From Streptomyces venezuelae (GTDB taxonomy: Bacteria; Actinomycetota; Actinomycetes; Streptomycetales; Streptomycetaceae), in the NCBI RefSeq assembly GCF_008642295.1, contig NZ_CP029190.1, positions 2,700,001 to 2,764,000 of the forward strand: a stretch of DNA of 64,000 nucleotides, written 5' to 3'. Of the stretch, positions 41,745 to 50,425 are shown one piece after another (the stretch's first letter is position 1; the number at the start of each line of letters is the position of its first letter). The notes beneath the pieces were generated by a model that saw only the letters and a program-made list of their open reading frames with translations, was not told where the DNA came from and searched no databases. A program made the position numbers and the translations under genes.

Positions 41745-43301
41745 CTAGCCGAGGGTCACGTTGTCGACGGCCCAGTACCAGTTGTTGTTGCCGGTGTAGC
41801 GGAAGCGGATCTGTACGTCGGTGGCGCCGGCCGGGACCTGGAGGGTGACGGCCTCGGACTTGGCGATCGCGTCGGCCGTGTGGTTCTTCACCACGGTTGC
41901 GGCGCCGCCGTTGTAGGAGACCAGGACCTGTGCGGTCTGGCCGGCCTCGTGGCGGTAGTGGGTCTGGTAGCGCAGCGTCGCCGTGGAACCCGTGCTGCCG
42001 CCGGTGACCGCCCACTTGGGGGTGATCAGGGTGGAGTCGAAGGTGCCGGTGTGGGACTTGTCGTCCCACTCGTCGGAGTCGGCGACGGCGAACACGTCAC
42101 GGGAACGGACGTTCAGCTCACGCCACTGGTCGCGCTGCGCCTGGGTCCAGAACTCGTCGGTGGCGAAGGACCAGCCCGCCCACTCGGTGACCCCGCCGGC
42201 GCCCATCTTCGAGTTGTCGACCGACCAGCCGGCCGGCGGGGTACGGGTGAAGCCCTTGGTACCGGCCGGGATTCCGGTTTCGTCCACCCGGGCCTGGAGG
42301 CTCGGGCGCAGGGTGTCGAAGGGGTCGCTGTCCGGGGCGTTCAGCGGTACGCCGTCCAGCCCGGCGGTGGAGACGCCGACCTGCTGGAGCGCGATCGCGG
42401 CGACGTCGGTCAGGCGGACGTCCTCACGGACCGAACCGGCGGGGATGCCGGGGCCCTTGGCGAGGACGAAGGTGCCGCGTTCGGCGATGGAGGAGCCGCC
42501 GTGGCCGCCGCCGGAGGTGTGGCCGTGGTCGGTGGTGACCAGGATCTTCCAGTTCTCCTGCGGGTACGTCGGGCGCTGCTGGACGGCGGTGAGGAGCTGG
42601 CCGACGAGGGCGTCCACGCGGGCGATGGAGTCGAGGTACTGCTGGCTGGCGGCGCCGTTGGAGTGGCCGGCGGCGTCGACCTCCCCGAGGTAGACGAAGG
42701 CGGCGTCGGGGTTGGCGGTACGCAGCTCGGTGGCGGCGGCCGAGGCGATCTTCGGGTCCTCGTTGCGGTAGCCGTCGCGGTCGCCCTTGAGGGAGAGCCG
42801 CTTGTCGACCTTCGGGGAGAAGATCGGTCCGTTCTGGTCGGTGGAGGTGATCGGCTCCCAGTCGGCAGCCGCGTAGGTGTTGAGCGCCGGGTTGGCGTTC
42901 TCGATGCGGGTCAGGAAGTCCGGGAAGGCGGTGTAGTTCTTGCCGGTGAAGGAGTTGTCCCTCACCCCGTGCTTGTCGGGCCAGACGCCGGTGGCGATCG
43001 TGGACCAGCCGGGGCCGGAGGACGTGGCGCCCATGGGGTTGGCGTAGAGGGTGCTCTTGGCGGTGAGGCCCTGGGCCATCAGGCCGTTGAGGTGCGGGGC
43101 GTTCGCCACCTTGACGCGGTCGAGGACGACTCCGTCGAGGCCGATGACGAGCACCTTGTCGGTGCCGGCGGCCTCCTGGGCGGGGGCGGGAGCGGCGCCG
43201 GCGGGGGCGGCGGCGAGGGTGGCGGCGATGAGTGCGGCGGCGGCCGGGGCGGCGAGGGCCGCGGCACGGCGGGCACGGCGTCCGGGCAGGACAGGGGGCA
43301 C
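41745..43301 (-). CDS. Secreted alkaline-phosphatase-superfamily phosphodiesterase-like enzyme
   Basis: A 518-residue exported protein. After a signal peptide (~1-41) comes an alkaline phosphatase-type phosphodiesterase domain: VLVIGLDGVVLDRVK (metal Asp), the nucleophile region GATSSGPGWSTIATG (Thr or Ser) and ILVTTDHGHTSGGGHGG (Asp-His metal ligands). It belongs to the nucleotide pyrophosphatase/phosphodiesterase group. The C-terminal ~120 residues look like a beta-sandwich carbohydrate-binding module. The GTG start follows AGGAGGAGTAC. The 11-base match with the phosphonate operon upstream suggests a shared regulator. Confidence 0.85.
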   Translation of the reverse strand: MPPVLPGRRARRAAALAAPAAAALIAATLAAAPAGAAPAPAQEAAGTDKVLVIGLDGVVLDRVKVANAPHLNGLMAQGLTAKSTLYANPMGATSSGPGWSTIATGVWPDKHGVRDNSFTGKNYTAFPDFLTRIENANPALNTYAAADWEPITSTDQNGPIFSPKVDKRLSLKGDRDGYRNEDPKIASAAATELRTANPDAAFVYLGEVDAAGHSNGAASQQYLDSIARVDALVGQLLTAVQQRPTYPQENWKILVTTDHGHTSGGGHGGSSIAERGTFVLAKGPGIPAGSVREDVRLTDVAAIALQQVGVSTAGLDGVPLNAPDSDPFDTLRPSLQARVDETGIPAGTKGFTRTPPAGWSVDNSKMGAGGVTEWAGWSFATDEFWTQAQRDQWRELNVRSRDVFAVADSDEWDDKSHTGTFDSTLITPKWAVTGGSTGSTATLRYQTHYRHEAGQTAQVLVSYNGGAATVVKNHTADAIAKSEAVTLQVPAGATDVQIRFRYTGNNNWYWAVDNVTLG

Positions 43302-43410
43302 GTACTCCTCCTGGGAGCAAGTGAGGAGATGGGGGTGGGGACGGAGCGGGCGGGGCTTTTTTGGGGGGTGCGGGGTGGGGCTTTGGGAGGTGCGGACGTG
43401 CCGCGGGTCC

Positions 43411-43435
43411 GGACCGAAGGTGCGGTCTTCGGTCC
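43411..43435 (-). terminator. Hairpin after the phosphonate ABC operon
   Basis: GGACCGAAG (43411-43419) pairs with CTTCGGTCC (43427-43435) over a 7-base loop, just beyond the substrate-binding protein gene. It overlaps the operator-like site next to it. Confidence 0.5.
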
Positions 43436-43447
43436 AGACCCGTTATG
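43431..43447 (-). promoter_or_regulatory. Operator-like site A of the phosphonate cluster
   Basis: GGTCCAGACCCGTTATG on the + strand, ~130 bases before the phosphodiesterase gene start. The part AGACCCGTTAT recurs exactly at 49418-49428. It is a candidate binding site for the GntR regulator of the cluster. Confidence 0.6.
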
Positions 43448-43490
43448 CAAGGCACACCCTGCCGGGCAGGGATGGCCAGTGGGTTACGAG

Positions 43491-44573
43491 TCAGCTGCCG
43501 GTGGCGGACTTCCACGCGTCGACGTACGCCGTCAGGTTCTTGTCGATGTCCGCCCAGTCCGGCTCGAAGATCTCGACTCCCGTCATGAGCTTGGTGAGTT
43601 CTACGGCATTGGCGTCGGTGGGCTTGACGTCGGAGCGGGCCGGGAAGCCGCCGCCGACCGCGCTGACCTGCTTCTGGGCCTCCTCGCTGAGCAGGTGGTC
43701 GAGGAGCTTCTTGCCGTTCTCGGTGTGCGGGGCGTTCGCGACCAGGCCGGCTGCGTACGGCAGGGCGAAGGTGGTGGGACGGCCGCCTTCCTTCGCCGGG
43801 AACCAGATGCCCAGGTTGGGCATGGACCTGGACTGGGCGAAGTTCATCTGGACGTCGCCGTTGGCGACCAGGATCTCGCCCTTGTCGGTCTTCGGTGCGA
43901 GCTTGCTGGTGGAGGAGGACGGGCCGACGTTGTTGGTCTGGAGCTTCTTCAGGTACTCCATCGCGGGCTCCTTGCCACCGAAGTCGTGCATCGACTTGAT
44001 GACCACGGCCGTGCCGTCGCCGGCGACACCCGGGGTGGAGTACTGCAGCCTGCCCTTGAACTTCGGGTCCAGCAGCTGCTCCCAGGTCTTGGGGGCCTCC
44101 GGGAGCTCCTTCTTGTTGTAGATGAACGAGAAGTAGTTGTTCACCACCGAGGTCCAGCGGCCGTCGGCGGCCTTGTCGCGGCCGTTGACCTTGTCGGCGC
44201 CCTGCGGGACGTACGACTCCAGCAGGCCCTTGCCGTCGGCCTGCTGGATGAACGGCGGGAGGGTGATCAGGACGTCGGCCTGGGTGTTGGTCTTCTCGCG
44301 GACGGCGCGCTGCACCATCTCGCCGGAGCCGCCCTCGACGTACTTCACCTGGATGCCGGTCTTCTTGGTGAAGTCGGCGAAGACCTTGTCGTACCAGCCG
44401 TCGCCCTTCTCGCCCTTGAGGCCGTCGGCGCTGTAGACGGTGACGACCTTCTCGGTGCTGTCCTTGGAGTCGGCGGTGGAGGAGCCGCCGCAGGCGGTGA
44501 GGGCGGGGGCGAGGGCGAGGACGGTGGTGGCGGCGAGGACGGTGGCGGGGCGCAGGCGGGGGTTGCGGGACAT
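43491..44573 (-). CDS. 2-aminoethylphosphonate-type ABC transporter substrate-binding lipoprotein
   Basis: A 360-residue lipoprotein: signal LALAPALTACGG has the lipobox with the acylated Cys. Mature sequence EKVVTVYSADGLKGEKGD, VEGGSGEMVQRAVREK and ADVLITLPPFIQQADGKG resembles the phosphonate/Fe3+-type periplasmic proteins, in particular the 2-aminoethylphosphonate family. It delivers the ligand to the permeases encoded upstream in the same operon. The next gene upstream begins only 26 bases away. The ligand assignment rests on the neighbourhood as much as on the sequence. Confidence 0.88.
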   Translation of the reverse strand: MSRNPRLRPATVLAATTVLALAPALTACGGSSTADSKDSTEKVVTVYSADGLKGEKGDGWYDKVFADFTKKTGIQVKYVEGGSGEMVQRAVREKTNTQADVLITLPPFIQQADGKGLLESYVPQGADKVNGRDKAADGRWTSVVNNYFSFIYNKKELPEAPKTWEQLLDPKFKGRLQYSTPGVAGDGTAVVIKSMHDFGGKEPAMEYLKKLQTNNVGPSSSTSKLAPKTDKGEILVANGDVQMNFAQSRSMPNLGIWFPAKEGGRPTTFALPYAAGLVANAPHTENGKKLLDHLLSEEAQKQVSAVGGGFPARSDVKPTDANAVELTKLMTGVEIFEPDWADIDKNLTAYVDAWKSATGS

Positions 44574-44599
44574 GACGCTTCCTTACGGGGCAGGGGGAA

Positions 44600-45397
44600 T
44601 CAGCGGTAGGAGGCTTTGGTGCGGATGCGGGAGACGGCCAGCAGGACCAGCAGGGTGGTGGCCATCAGGACCACGGCGATGGCGGAGCCGCTGAACAGCG
44701 AACCCCGGTCGGTGGCGGTGAACACGCGGACCGGCAGGGGCATCCAGTCCGGCGGGTAGAGCATCATCGTGGCGCTCAGCTCGCCCATGGAGAGGGCGAA
44801 GCAGAGCCCGGCCGCGGCGTTGAGGGAGGGCAGCAGGAGGGGCAGTTCGACCCGCCACAGGACGTACCAGGGGCGGGCGCCGAGGCTGGCCGCGGCCTGC
44901 GCGTAGGCGGGGTCGAGGCGGACGATCGCGGCCGACACCGACTGGTAGGCGAAGGCGGTGACCAGGATGGTGTGGGCCAGGATCACGATGCTGCTGGTGC
45001 CGTTGAGCAGCACCGGGGGCCGGCTGAACGCGACGAGCACGGCCAGGCCGACCACCACGGAGGGGACCGCCACCGGAAGCATGAACAGCGCGTCCAGGGT
45101 GCGCTTTCCGTGCTTCTTCAGCCGGGCGGCGGCGAGGGCCGCCCAGGTTCCGGTGGCGAGGGCCAGCAGGCTGGCGGTGACCGCGGTGACCAGGCTGGTG
45201 GTCAGGGCCTGGAGGGATTCGCCGCGGACGGCGGAGGCGTAGTGCTCGGCGGTCGGGCCGGAGGGGAACGCACCGGACCAGTTGGTGGCGAAGGAGGCGG
45301 CGAGGACCACCAGCAGCGGCAGGGCGAAGAGGGGGAGGAAGAGGAGGGCGAACAGGGCCCATGCGGCCCAGCGGCCCGCCTTGCTATGCACCAGCAC
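44600..45397 (-). CDS. ABC transporter permease 2 of the phosphonate uptake system
   Basis: A 265-residue inner-membrane protein with about six helices. The EAA loop that docks with the ATPase is visible as YAQAAASLGARPWYVLWRVE. It overlaps the preceding permease gene by 14 bases. The two permeases form the channel of a 2-aminoethylphosphonate-type importer. Confidence 0.9.
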   Translation of the reverse strand: MLVHSKAGRWAAWALFALLFLPLFALPLLVVLAASFATNWSGAFPSGPTAEHYASAVRGESLQALTTSLVTAVTASLLALATGTWAALAAARLKKHGKRTLDALFMLPVAVPSVVVGLAVLVAFSRPPVLLNGTSSIVILAHTILVTAFAYQSVSAAIVRLDPAYAQAAASLGARPWYVLWRVELPLLLPSLNAAAGLCFALSMGELSATMMLYPPDWMPLPVRVFTATDRGSLFSGSAIAVVLMATTLLVLLAVSRIRTKASYR

Positions 45398-46460
45398 GCT
45401 TGCTCACCACCCGGTAGAGGCCGAACAGGCCCACGGAGATCGCGATGTTGACGACGGCGACCACGCAGGCGGCCGGGTAGTCGGATTCGAGGATGGCCTT
45501 GCCGTAGACCAGCATCGGGAGGGTGGTGACGCCCTTGGCCCCGGTGAAGAGGACGATGCCGAACTCGTTGAGGCACATGACGAGGACGAGGCTGCCGCCG
45601 GCGGCGAGGGCAGGGAGCGACTCGGGGAGGATCACCCGGCGGATGATCCGCAGCGGCCTGGCACCGAGGCTGGAGGCCACCTCCAGCTGGGCGGTGTCGA
45701 TCTGCGAGAACGCGGCGAGCAGCGGGCGCATCACGAAGGGGGTGAAGTAGGTGATCTCCGCGAGGAGTACGCCCCAGGGGGTGGTGAGGAAGTGGAAGGG
45801 GCCCTCGGCGGCGCCGGTGAGGTCGGTCCAGACGCCGTTGGCCATGCCGACGGTGCCGTAGATGAAGAGGAGGGCGAGGGTGATGAGGAAGGAGGGGAAG
45901 GAGAGGAAGACGTCGATGAAGCGGGCGACGGCTTTGGCGCCGGGGAACGGTACGAAGGCGATGACCAGGGCGAGGGCGAAGCCGAGGGCCAGGCAGCCGG
46001 CGGTGGCGCCGGCGGCCAGCCAGACGGTGGTGCCGAGCGCTTCGCGGAAGGCGGTGGAGCCGAAGACCTCGGCGTAGGCGGCGAAGGCGCCGCCCTCGTC
46101 GGGGGTGAGGGACTGCTGCACGACGAGCGCGAGCGGGTACAGGAACACCAGCCCGAGCAGGGCAACGGGCGGCACGGCCCACACGCTCCGCGGCACCCGC
46201 GGTCCCCGGCCGTACCCCTGGCCGGGGGCGGGGGCGGGCGCGGCGGTACCGGGGGCTCCGGCCGGCCCCCGGCCCGGCTCCGGGCTGGTGCCGGGACTGG
46301 GGGCCGGGGACCCGCCTGCATCCCGGCCCGCCGGCGCGGGGTCGCGCACCGGGGCGGGGCCCTGGGCCGGGGTCTCGGCGGGGGCCGGCGGGCGTGGGGC
46401 CGGCGCAGTGGGGGCCGGCGACGCGGTGGACTGGGGGCCGGGGCGGGTGTGGTCAGCCAT
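45384..46460 (-). CDS. ABC transporter permease 1 of the phosphonate uptake system, with long N-terminal tail
   Basis: A 358-residue protein. The C-terminal ~265 residues are a standard permease with EAA-like loop QLEVASSLGARPLRIIRRVI and ~6 helices. The first ~90 residues are an unusual Pro/Ala/Gly-rich cytoplasmic extension (PAPTAPAPRPPAPAETPA) that is not part of the family fold. Its start overlaps the end of the ATPase gene by eight bases. The extension may be real or reflect a start chosen too far upstream: an internal start near RSVWAVPPVALLG is possible. Confidence 0.85.
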   Translation of the reverse strand: MADHTRPGPQSTASPAPTAPAPRPPAPAETPAQGPAPVRDPAPAGRDAGGSPAPSPGTSPEPGRGPAGAPGTAAPAPAPGQGYGRGPRVPRSVWAVPPVALLGLVFLYPLALVVQQSLTPDEGGAFAAYAEVFGSTAFREALGTTVWLAAGATAGCLALGFALALVIAFVPFPGAKAVARFIDVFLSFPSFLITLALLFIYGTVGMANGVWTDLTGAAEGPFHFLTTPWGVLLAEITYFTPFVMRPLLAAFSQIDTAQLEVASSLGARPLRIIRRVILPESLPALAAGGSLVLVMCLNEFGIVLFTGAKGVTTLPMLVYGKAILESDYPAACVVAVVNIAISVGLFGLYRVVSKRAGA

Positions 46461-47502
46461 CGGACACCCCAGCGGACAGCAGCACCGCGTCGCGGGGTTC
46501 GAAGTGGAGGGTGACGTCCTCGCCCAGCGCCGGGGTTTCGCGGAGCTCCGGCAGGTCCGCCTTCACGCGGTGCCCGTCGACGTCCACGTACAGGCGGTGC
46601 GTGGAGCCGCGCCACTGCACCTCGGTGATCCGGCCGCGCAGCGCGTTCGGCCCGTCGCCGAGGCCGAGCAGGTGCGGGCGTACGCACAGGGTCGCGGCGG
46701 CGCCCGGAGCGGCGCGCCCCCGGTCGAGGGTCAGCGGGCGGCCCGCGAACACCGCGCCGCCGTCCGTGACGGTGACCGGCAGCAGGTTCGCGTTGCCGAC
46801 GAACGACGCGGTGAACTCGGTGCGCGGCGCCCGGTACAGCTCCTGCGGCGTACCGCAGTCCTGGAGGCGGGCCCGGTCCATCACCGCGATCCGGTCGGCC
46901 AGCGTGAGCGCCTCCACCTGGTCGTGGGTGACGTACAGGATGGACACATCGGGCAGTTCGCGGTGCAGGCGGGCGAGTTCCGCCAGCATCCCGGACCGCA
47001 GCTGCGCGTCCAGCGCGGACAGCGGCTCGTCGAGCAGCAGCACGCCCGGCCGGATGGCCAGCGCCCGCGCGATGGCGACCCGCTGCTGCTGCCCTCCGGA
47101 CAGTTCCCGCGGGTAGCGGGTGGCGTACCCGGACATGCCCGTCAGTTCCAGCGCCTCGGCCACCCGGCCGGGGATCTCCGCCTTGGGCGTCTTCTGGGCG
47201 CGCAGCCCGAACGCGACGTTGTCCGCCACCCGCATGTGCGGGAACAGCGCGTACTGCTGGACGACCATGCCGATCCCGCGGCGGTGCGGCGGCAGCGCGG
47301 TGACGTCCCGGCCGCCGATCAGCACCCGCCCGGCGGCCGGCCGGACGAAGCCGGCCACCGCCCGCAGGGCCGTGGTCTTGCCGGAACCGGAGGGCCCGAG
47401 CAGCGCCATGACCTCGCCGGGTTCGACGGTCAGGTCGAGGCTGTCCAGGACGGTGGTGCCGCCGTAGGCCACGGACACCGCGTCGAACCGGATGCCGCTC
47501 AC
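46453..47502 (-). CDS. ABC transporter ATP-binding protein of the phosphonate system
   Basis: A 349-residue ATPase. Walker A LLGPSGSGKTTALRAV, Q-loop VQQYALFPHMRV, signature RELSGGQQQRVAIARAL, Walker B VLLLDEPLSALD and the switch His in YVTHDQ are all intact. A C-terminal TOBE-like beta domain (~240-349) is present. It powers both permeases. The GTG start overlaps the stop of the phosphonatase-like gene (GTGA). Confidence 0.95.
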   Translation of the reverse strand: MSGIRFDAVSVAYGGTTVLDSLDLTVEPGEVMALLGPSGSGKTTALRAVAGFVRPAAGRVLIGGRDVTALPPHRRGIGMVVQQYALFPHMRVADNVAFGLRAQKTPKAEIPGRVAEALELTGMSGYATRYPRELSGGQQQRVAIARALAIRPGVLLLDEPLSALDAQLRSGMLAELARLHRELPDVSILYVTHDQVEALTLADRIAVMDRARLQDCGTPQELYRAPRTEFTASFVGNANLLPVTVTDGGAVFAGRPLTLDRGRAAPGAAATLCVRPHLLGLGDGPNALRGRITEVQWRGSTHRLYVDVDGHRVKADLPELRETPALGEDVTLHFEPRDAVLLSAGVSDG

Positions 47503-48209
47503 GACTGCTCCAGCAGGGCGGGCAGTTCGGCCACCGAGCCGAGCACATGGGTGGCGCCGTTGGCCAGCAGGGCGTCCCGCCCGTGGGCCCCGGTCAGCAC
47601 CCCGGCGACCAGTCCGGCGCCGGCCCGGCTGCCGCTGAGCATGTCGTAGGCGGTGTCGCCGGCGACCACCAGCTGCCGTACGTCGTCCACCGCGCCGGTC
47701 CGCAGGAACGCGGCCAGCACCATGTCCGGGTAGGGCCGGCCACGGCCGCCCGCGTCGGCCGGACACAGGGTGAGTTCGACCAGGTCGCGCCAGCCGAGCG
47801 CGTCGAGGATGGCGTCCTGGGTGACCCGGGCGAAGCCGGTGGTCAGGACGACGGTCCGGCCGTCGGCGCGGAGCTGCTCGATGGCCTCGCGGGCACCGGG
47901 CAGCGGCTCGACGAGGCCGGCGTCGACGAGTTCCCCGTAGGCCTCCTCGAAGGCGGAGTTGGCCTGCCGGGCCAGCTCCTCCGTACCGAACAGGTGGCGG
48001 AAGACGGAGATCTTCGACTCGCCCATGGTGTCGCGTACGTACTGGAGCTTCGCGGCGTGGTCGGCGGAGCCGGGCTCGACCCCGAGGTGTCCGGCGGCCC
48101 GCTCGAAGGCGCGCTCGACCAGGCCGCCATCGGCGACGGTGGTACCGGCCATGTCGAGGACGACGAGGCGCTTCTGTTGCTGCTGCATCTGCTGCTTCAT
48201 GTGGTCCAT
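47499..48209 (-). CDS. Phosphonatase-like HAD hydrolase
   Basis: A 236-residue HAD enzyme. Motif I is LVVLDMAGTTVADGG, characteristic of the phosphonatase branch; VVLTTGFARVTQDAI is motif II; PDMVLAAFL and VVAGDTAYDMLSG form motifs III and IV. Relatives split the carbon-phosphorus bond of phosphonoacetaldehyde or act on related compounds. True PhnX has a Lys Schiff base in the cap, which I could not assign here. The ATG at 48209 is preferred (GGTGA five bases upstream); the GTG at 48218 overlaps the oxidoreductase stop. A Gln-rich stretch follows the start. Confidence 0.85.
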   Translation of the reverse strand: MDHMKQQMQQQQKRLVVLDMAGTTVADGGLVERAFERAAGHLGVEPGSADHAAKLQYVRDTMGESKISVFRHLFGTEELARQANSAFEEAYGELVDAGLVEPLPGAREAIEQLRADGRTVVLTTGFARVTQDAILDALGWRDLVELTLCPADAGGRGRPYPDMVLAAFLRTGAVDDVRQLVVAGDTAYDMLSGSRAGAGLVAGVLTGAHGRDALLANGATHVLGSVAELPALLEQS

Positions 48210-48214
48210 GTGGT

Positions 48215-49345
48215 TCACCAGCCCAGTTCGTTTGCGGTGGTTTCGGCGATGGCGGGCGAGCAGGTCATGCCGCGCCCACCGGGTCCGGTCACCAGCCACA
48301 CCCCGTCCCGCACCTGCTGGCGGTGGACGACCCGGGTGGTGTCGGTGCACTGCGCGTACACACCCGCCCAGCGGCGCCGGATCTTCGGCAGGGGGCGGCC
48401 CAGGAAGGATTCGACGACCTGGGTGAGGTGCTCGTAGGGGTCCTCGACGGTGTCGAAGGCGAAGGGGTGCTCGTACTCGTGGGTGTCGCCGATGGTCAGA
48501 CCGCCGTCGAGGCGCTGGACCATCAGCAGCTGCATCTTGTGGGCGGCGGCGGTCTCCGTCTGGAGCTGCTCGGCGTTGAGCGCGTCGAGGGCCGCGGACC
48601 GGTAGGCGGGGTAGTAGCGGAAGCTGTCGGCGTCGGCGACGGAGGTGGTCAGCGGCTCGCCGAGGGGTTCGGTCTGCATCATCTGCAGGCGGACCCGGCG
48701 GACCGGCAGGTCCGGGGCGAGTTCGCGGACGAGGCCGGTCAGCCACGCGCCGGTGGCCAGGATCACCGCGTCGCCCTCGTGGACCTCGCCGTGGTCGTCC
48801 CGGACGGCGCCGGGCCCGGCGAGGTCACGGACCTCGCGGCCGGGCCGGAAGGTGTAGCGGCCGGATTCCAGGAGAGCCCGGCGCAGGGCGAGTTGGGCGG
48901 TGCGCGGCTCGACGGCGGCGTCCCGCTCGCACCACAGGGCGGCCTCGAAGCTGCCGCGCAGGGCCGGGTTGAGGGCGCGTGCCTCGGCGGCCGTGAGCAG
49001 CTTGTAGCCGCGGGCGGCGGCATCCGGCCGCCGGGTGGCGGCCTCGGCCACGGCGTACTCGCGGGCGTTGCGGACGGGGGTCAGCGAGCCGATGGCCCGG
49101 AAGCCGAGCTCCGGGACCTGCGCCCCGATGGCCTCCCACAGCTCGCGGGCCCGCAGTGCGGTCTCCAACTCCGCTCCACCGGCGCGCCCGCTGACCCAAA
49201 TCTGGCCGAAATTGCGCAGTGAGGCGCCGCGCGCCTCGGCCTCGCGCTCGATCTGTACGACCTCGTGGCCGCGCTGGACTGCTTGCCAGGCGTGCATGGT
49301 GCCGACCACGCCGCCTCCGACGACTATGACTCTCACGGCGACCAC
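48215..49345 (-). CDS. FAD-dependent oxidoreductase, phosphonate catabolism-associated
   Basis: A 376-residue DAAO-like flavoenzyme. The dinucleotide loop is VIVVGGGVVGTMHAWQAVQ, followed by GASLRNFGQIWVSG, a segment typical of the TIGR03364 family found with 2-aminoethylphosphonate genes. The C-terminus PGGRGMTCSPAIAETTAN closes the FAD site. It probably oxidises an aminophosphonate or its product, giving the aldehyde that the HAD enzyme cleaves. It is the first gene of the leftward operon; the start is GTG 49345 or 49336. Confidence 0.88.
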   Translation of the reverse strand: MVAVRVIVVGGGVVGTMHAWQAVQRGHEVVQIEREAEARGASLRNFGQIWVSGRAGGAELETALRARELWEAIGAQVPELGFRAIGSLTPVRNAREYAVAEAATRRPDAAARGYKLLTAAEARALNPALRGSFEAALWCERDAAVEPRTAQLALRRALLESGRYTFRPGREVRDLAGPGAVRDDHGEVHEGDAVILATGAWLTGLVRELAPDLPVRRVRLQMMQTEPLGEPLTTSVADADSFRYYPAYRSAALDALNAEQLQTETAAAHKMQLLMVQRLDGGLTIGDTHEYEHPFAFDTVEDPYEHLTQVVESFLGRPLPKIRRRWAGVYAQCTDTTRVVHRQQVRDGVWLVTGPGGRGMTCSPAIAETTANELGW

Positions 49346-49412
49346 GGTGGTCGGGACCCATGGACCGGGAGGGTCGGGACGGCAACGCGACGGTGAACAG
49401 CCCCCGACTCTT

Positions 49413-49430
49413 GGACTAGACCCGTTATCG
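49413..49430 (-). promoter_or_regulatory. Operator-like site B of the phosphonate cluster
   Basis: GGACTAGACCCGTTATCG on the + strand, ~70 bases before the oxidoreductase operon. It shares AGACCCGTTAT with site A and its core GGACTAGACC with the DasR-type site at the chitinase. It lies between the GntR gene and its presumed target operon. Confidence 0.65.
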
Positions 49431-49494
49431 TTCTGTGATATGCGGGTGGGTGCAGTGATGGCGGGACCACGGGGAGCTGCCCGTGCGACCCGTG

Positions 49495-50376
49495 CTACCC
49501 GGACTTCAGATGCGTCGTGAAGCTGAACCGGTCGCCACGGTAGAGCGAACGCACCCGCTCCAGCGGACGCCCTTCCCCGTCCCGCGAGAACCGGTGGATG
49601 AGCAGCATCGGGAGGGCCGGCGGGGTGCCGATGAGCAGCGCCTCGCGGGGGGTGGCCAGGACGGTCTCCAGCTTTTCGTCGGCGTCCCCGAAGACGATCC
49701 CGAGCCGGTCGCGCAGATAGCCGTAGAGGGAGGAGTCCGGCTGGAATTCGCTGTCCAGGCGGGGCACCCGGGCCACACGGATGTACGTGCTCTCCAGCCC
49801 GACCCGCTCGTCGTCGGCGAGCAGGACCCGCTCCATGTGCCAGACCGGCTCGCCGGGCTCGGCGCCGATACCGGGGGCGAGGTCGGGCGGGCAGGGGAAC
49901 TGCTCCAGACCGATCAGGTTGCGGCCGGGACGGCGGCCCTGGCGGCGCACCCCCTCGGTGTAGCTGGCGAGGGACAGCGGCTGCTCCAGCTTGGGCCCGG
50001 CCACGACGGTGCCGCGGCCGGAGCGGCGGAGCCGGCCTTCGAGGAGCAGCTCGCGCAGGGCCTGGCGGACGGTCTCCCGGGCCACCTCGTACCGCTCGGC
50101 CAGATCCCGCTCGGTGGGCAGCAGTCCGCCCTCGCCCAACTCCTCGATGAGATCGGCGATCCGGGCTTTGACGGCGTAGTACTTGGGGATGCGGCCGTGC
50201 TCGGGGATCCCGGAACGCACGGGCGATCCGGGGCGGTGGTCGGGGGCGCTGCCGGGGGCGCCGCTGCCGGGGGTGCTGCCGGGGCTGCTGTTGCCGGGGG
50301 TGCTGCCGGGGCGGGGGCCGGGGCTGCCCTCGAAGCGGGTGCCGGGAGCCTCCGCGGGGCTGCCCTCGGGGCTCAT
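49495..50376 (-). CDS. GntR/HutC-family regulator of the phosphonate cluster
   Basis: A ~293-residue regulator. After a low-complexity N-terminal tail with PGSTPGNSSPGSTPG-type repeats (~8-45), the winged helix reads ADLIEELGEGGLLPTERDLA and RETVRQALRELLLEGRL, and a UTRA effector domain follows (GEPVWHMERVLLADDERVGL, SLYGYLRDRLG). It resembles PhnF-type regulators. It is the most likely binder of sites A and B. The start is ATG 50376 or GTG 50406, and neither has a strong ribosome site. The repetitive tail is not conserved in the family. Confidence 0.85.
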   Translation of the reverse strand: MSPEGSPAEAPGTRFEGSPGPRPGSTPGNSSPGSTPGSGAPGSAPDHRPGSPVRSGIPEHGRIPKYYAVKARIADLIEELGEGGLLPTERDLAERYEVARETVRQALRELLLEGRLRRSGRGTVVAGPKLEQPLSLASYTEGVRRQGRRPGRNLIGLEQFPCPPDLAPGIGAEPGEPVWHMERVLLADDERVGLESTYIRVARVPRLDSEFQPDSSLYGYLRDRLGIVFGDADEKLETVLATPREALLIGTPPALPMLLIHRFSRDGEGRPLERVRSLYRGDRFSFTTHLKSG

Positions 50377-50425
50377 GGCGGGATGGTGCTGCTCGGTCGG
50401 TTCCACGCTCGGACTGTACGGGCGA

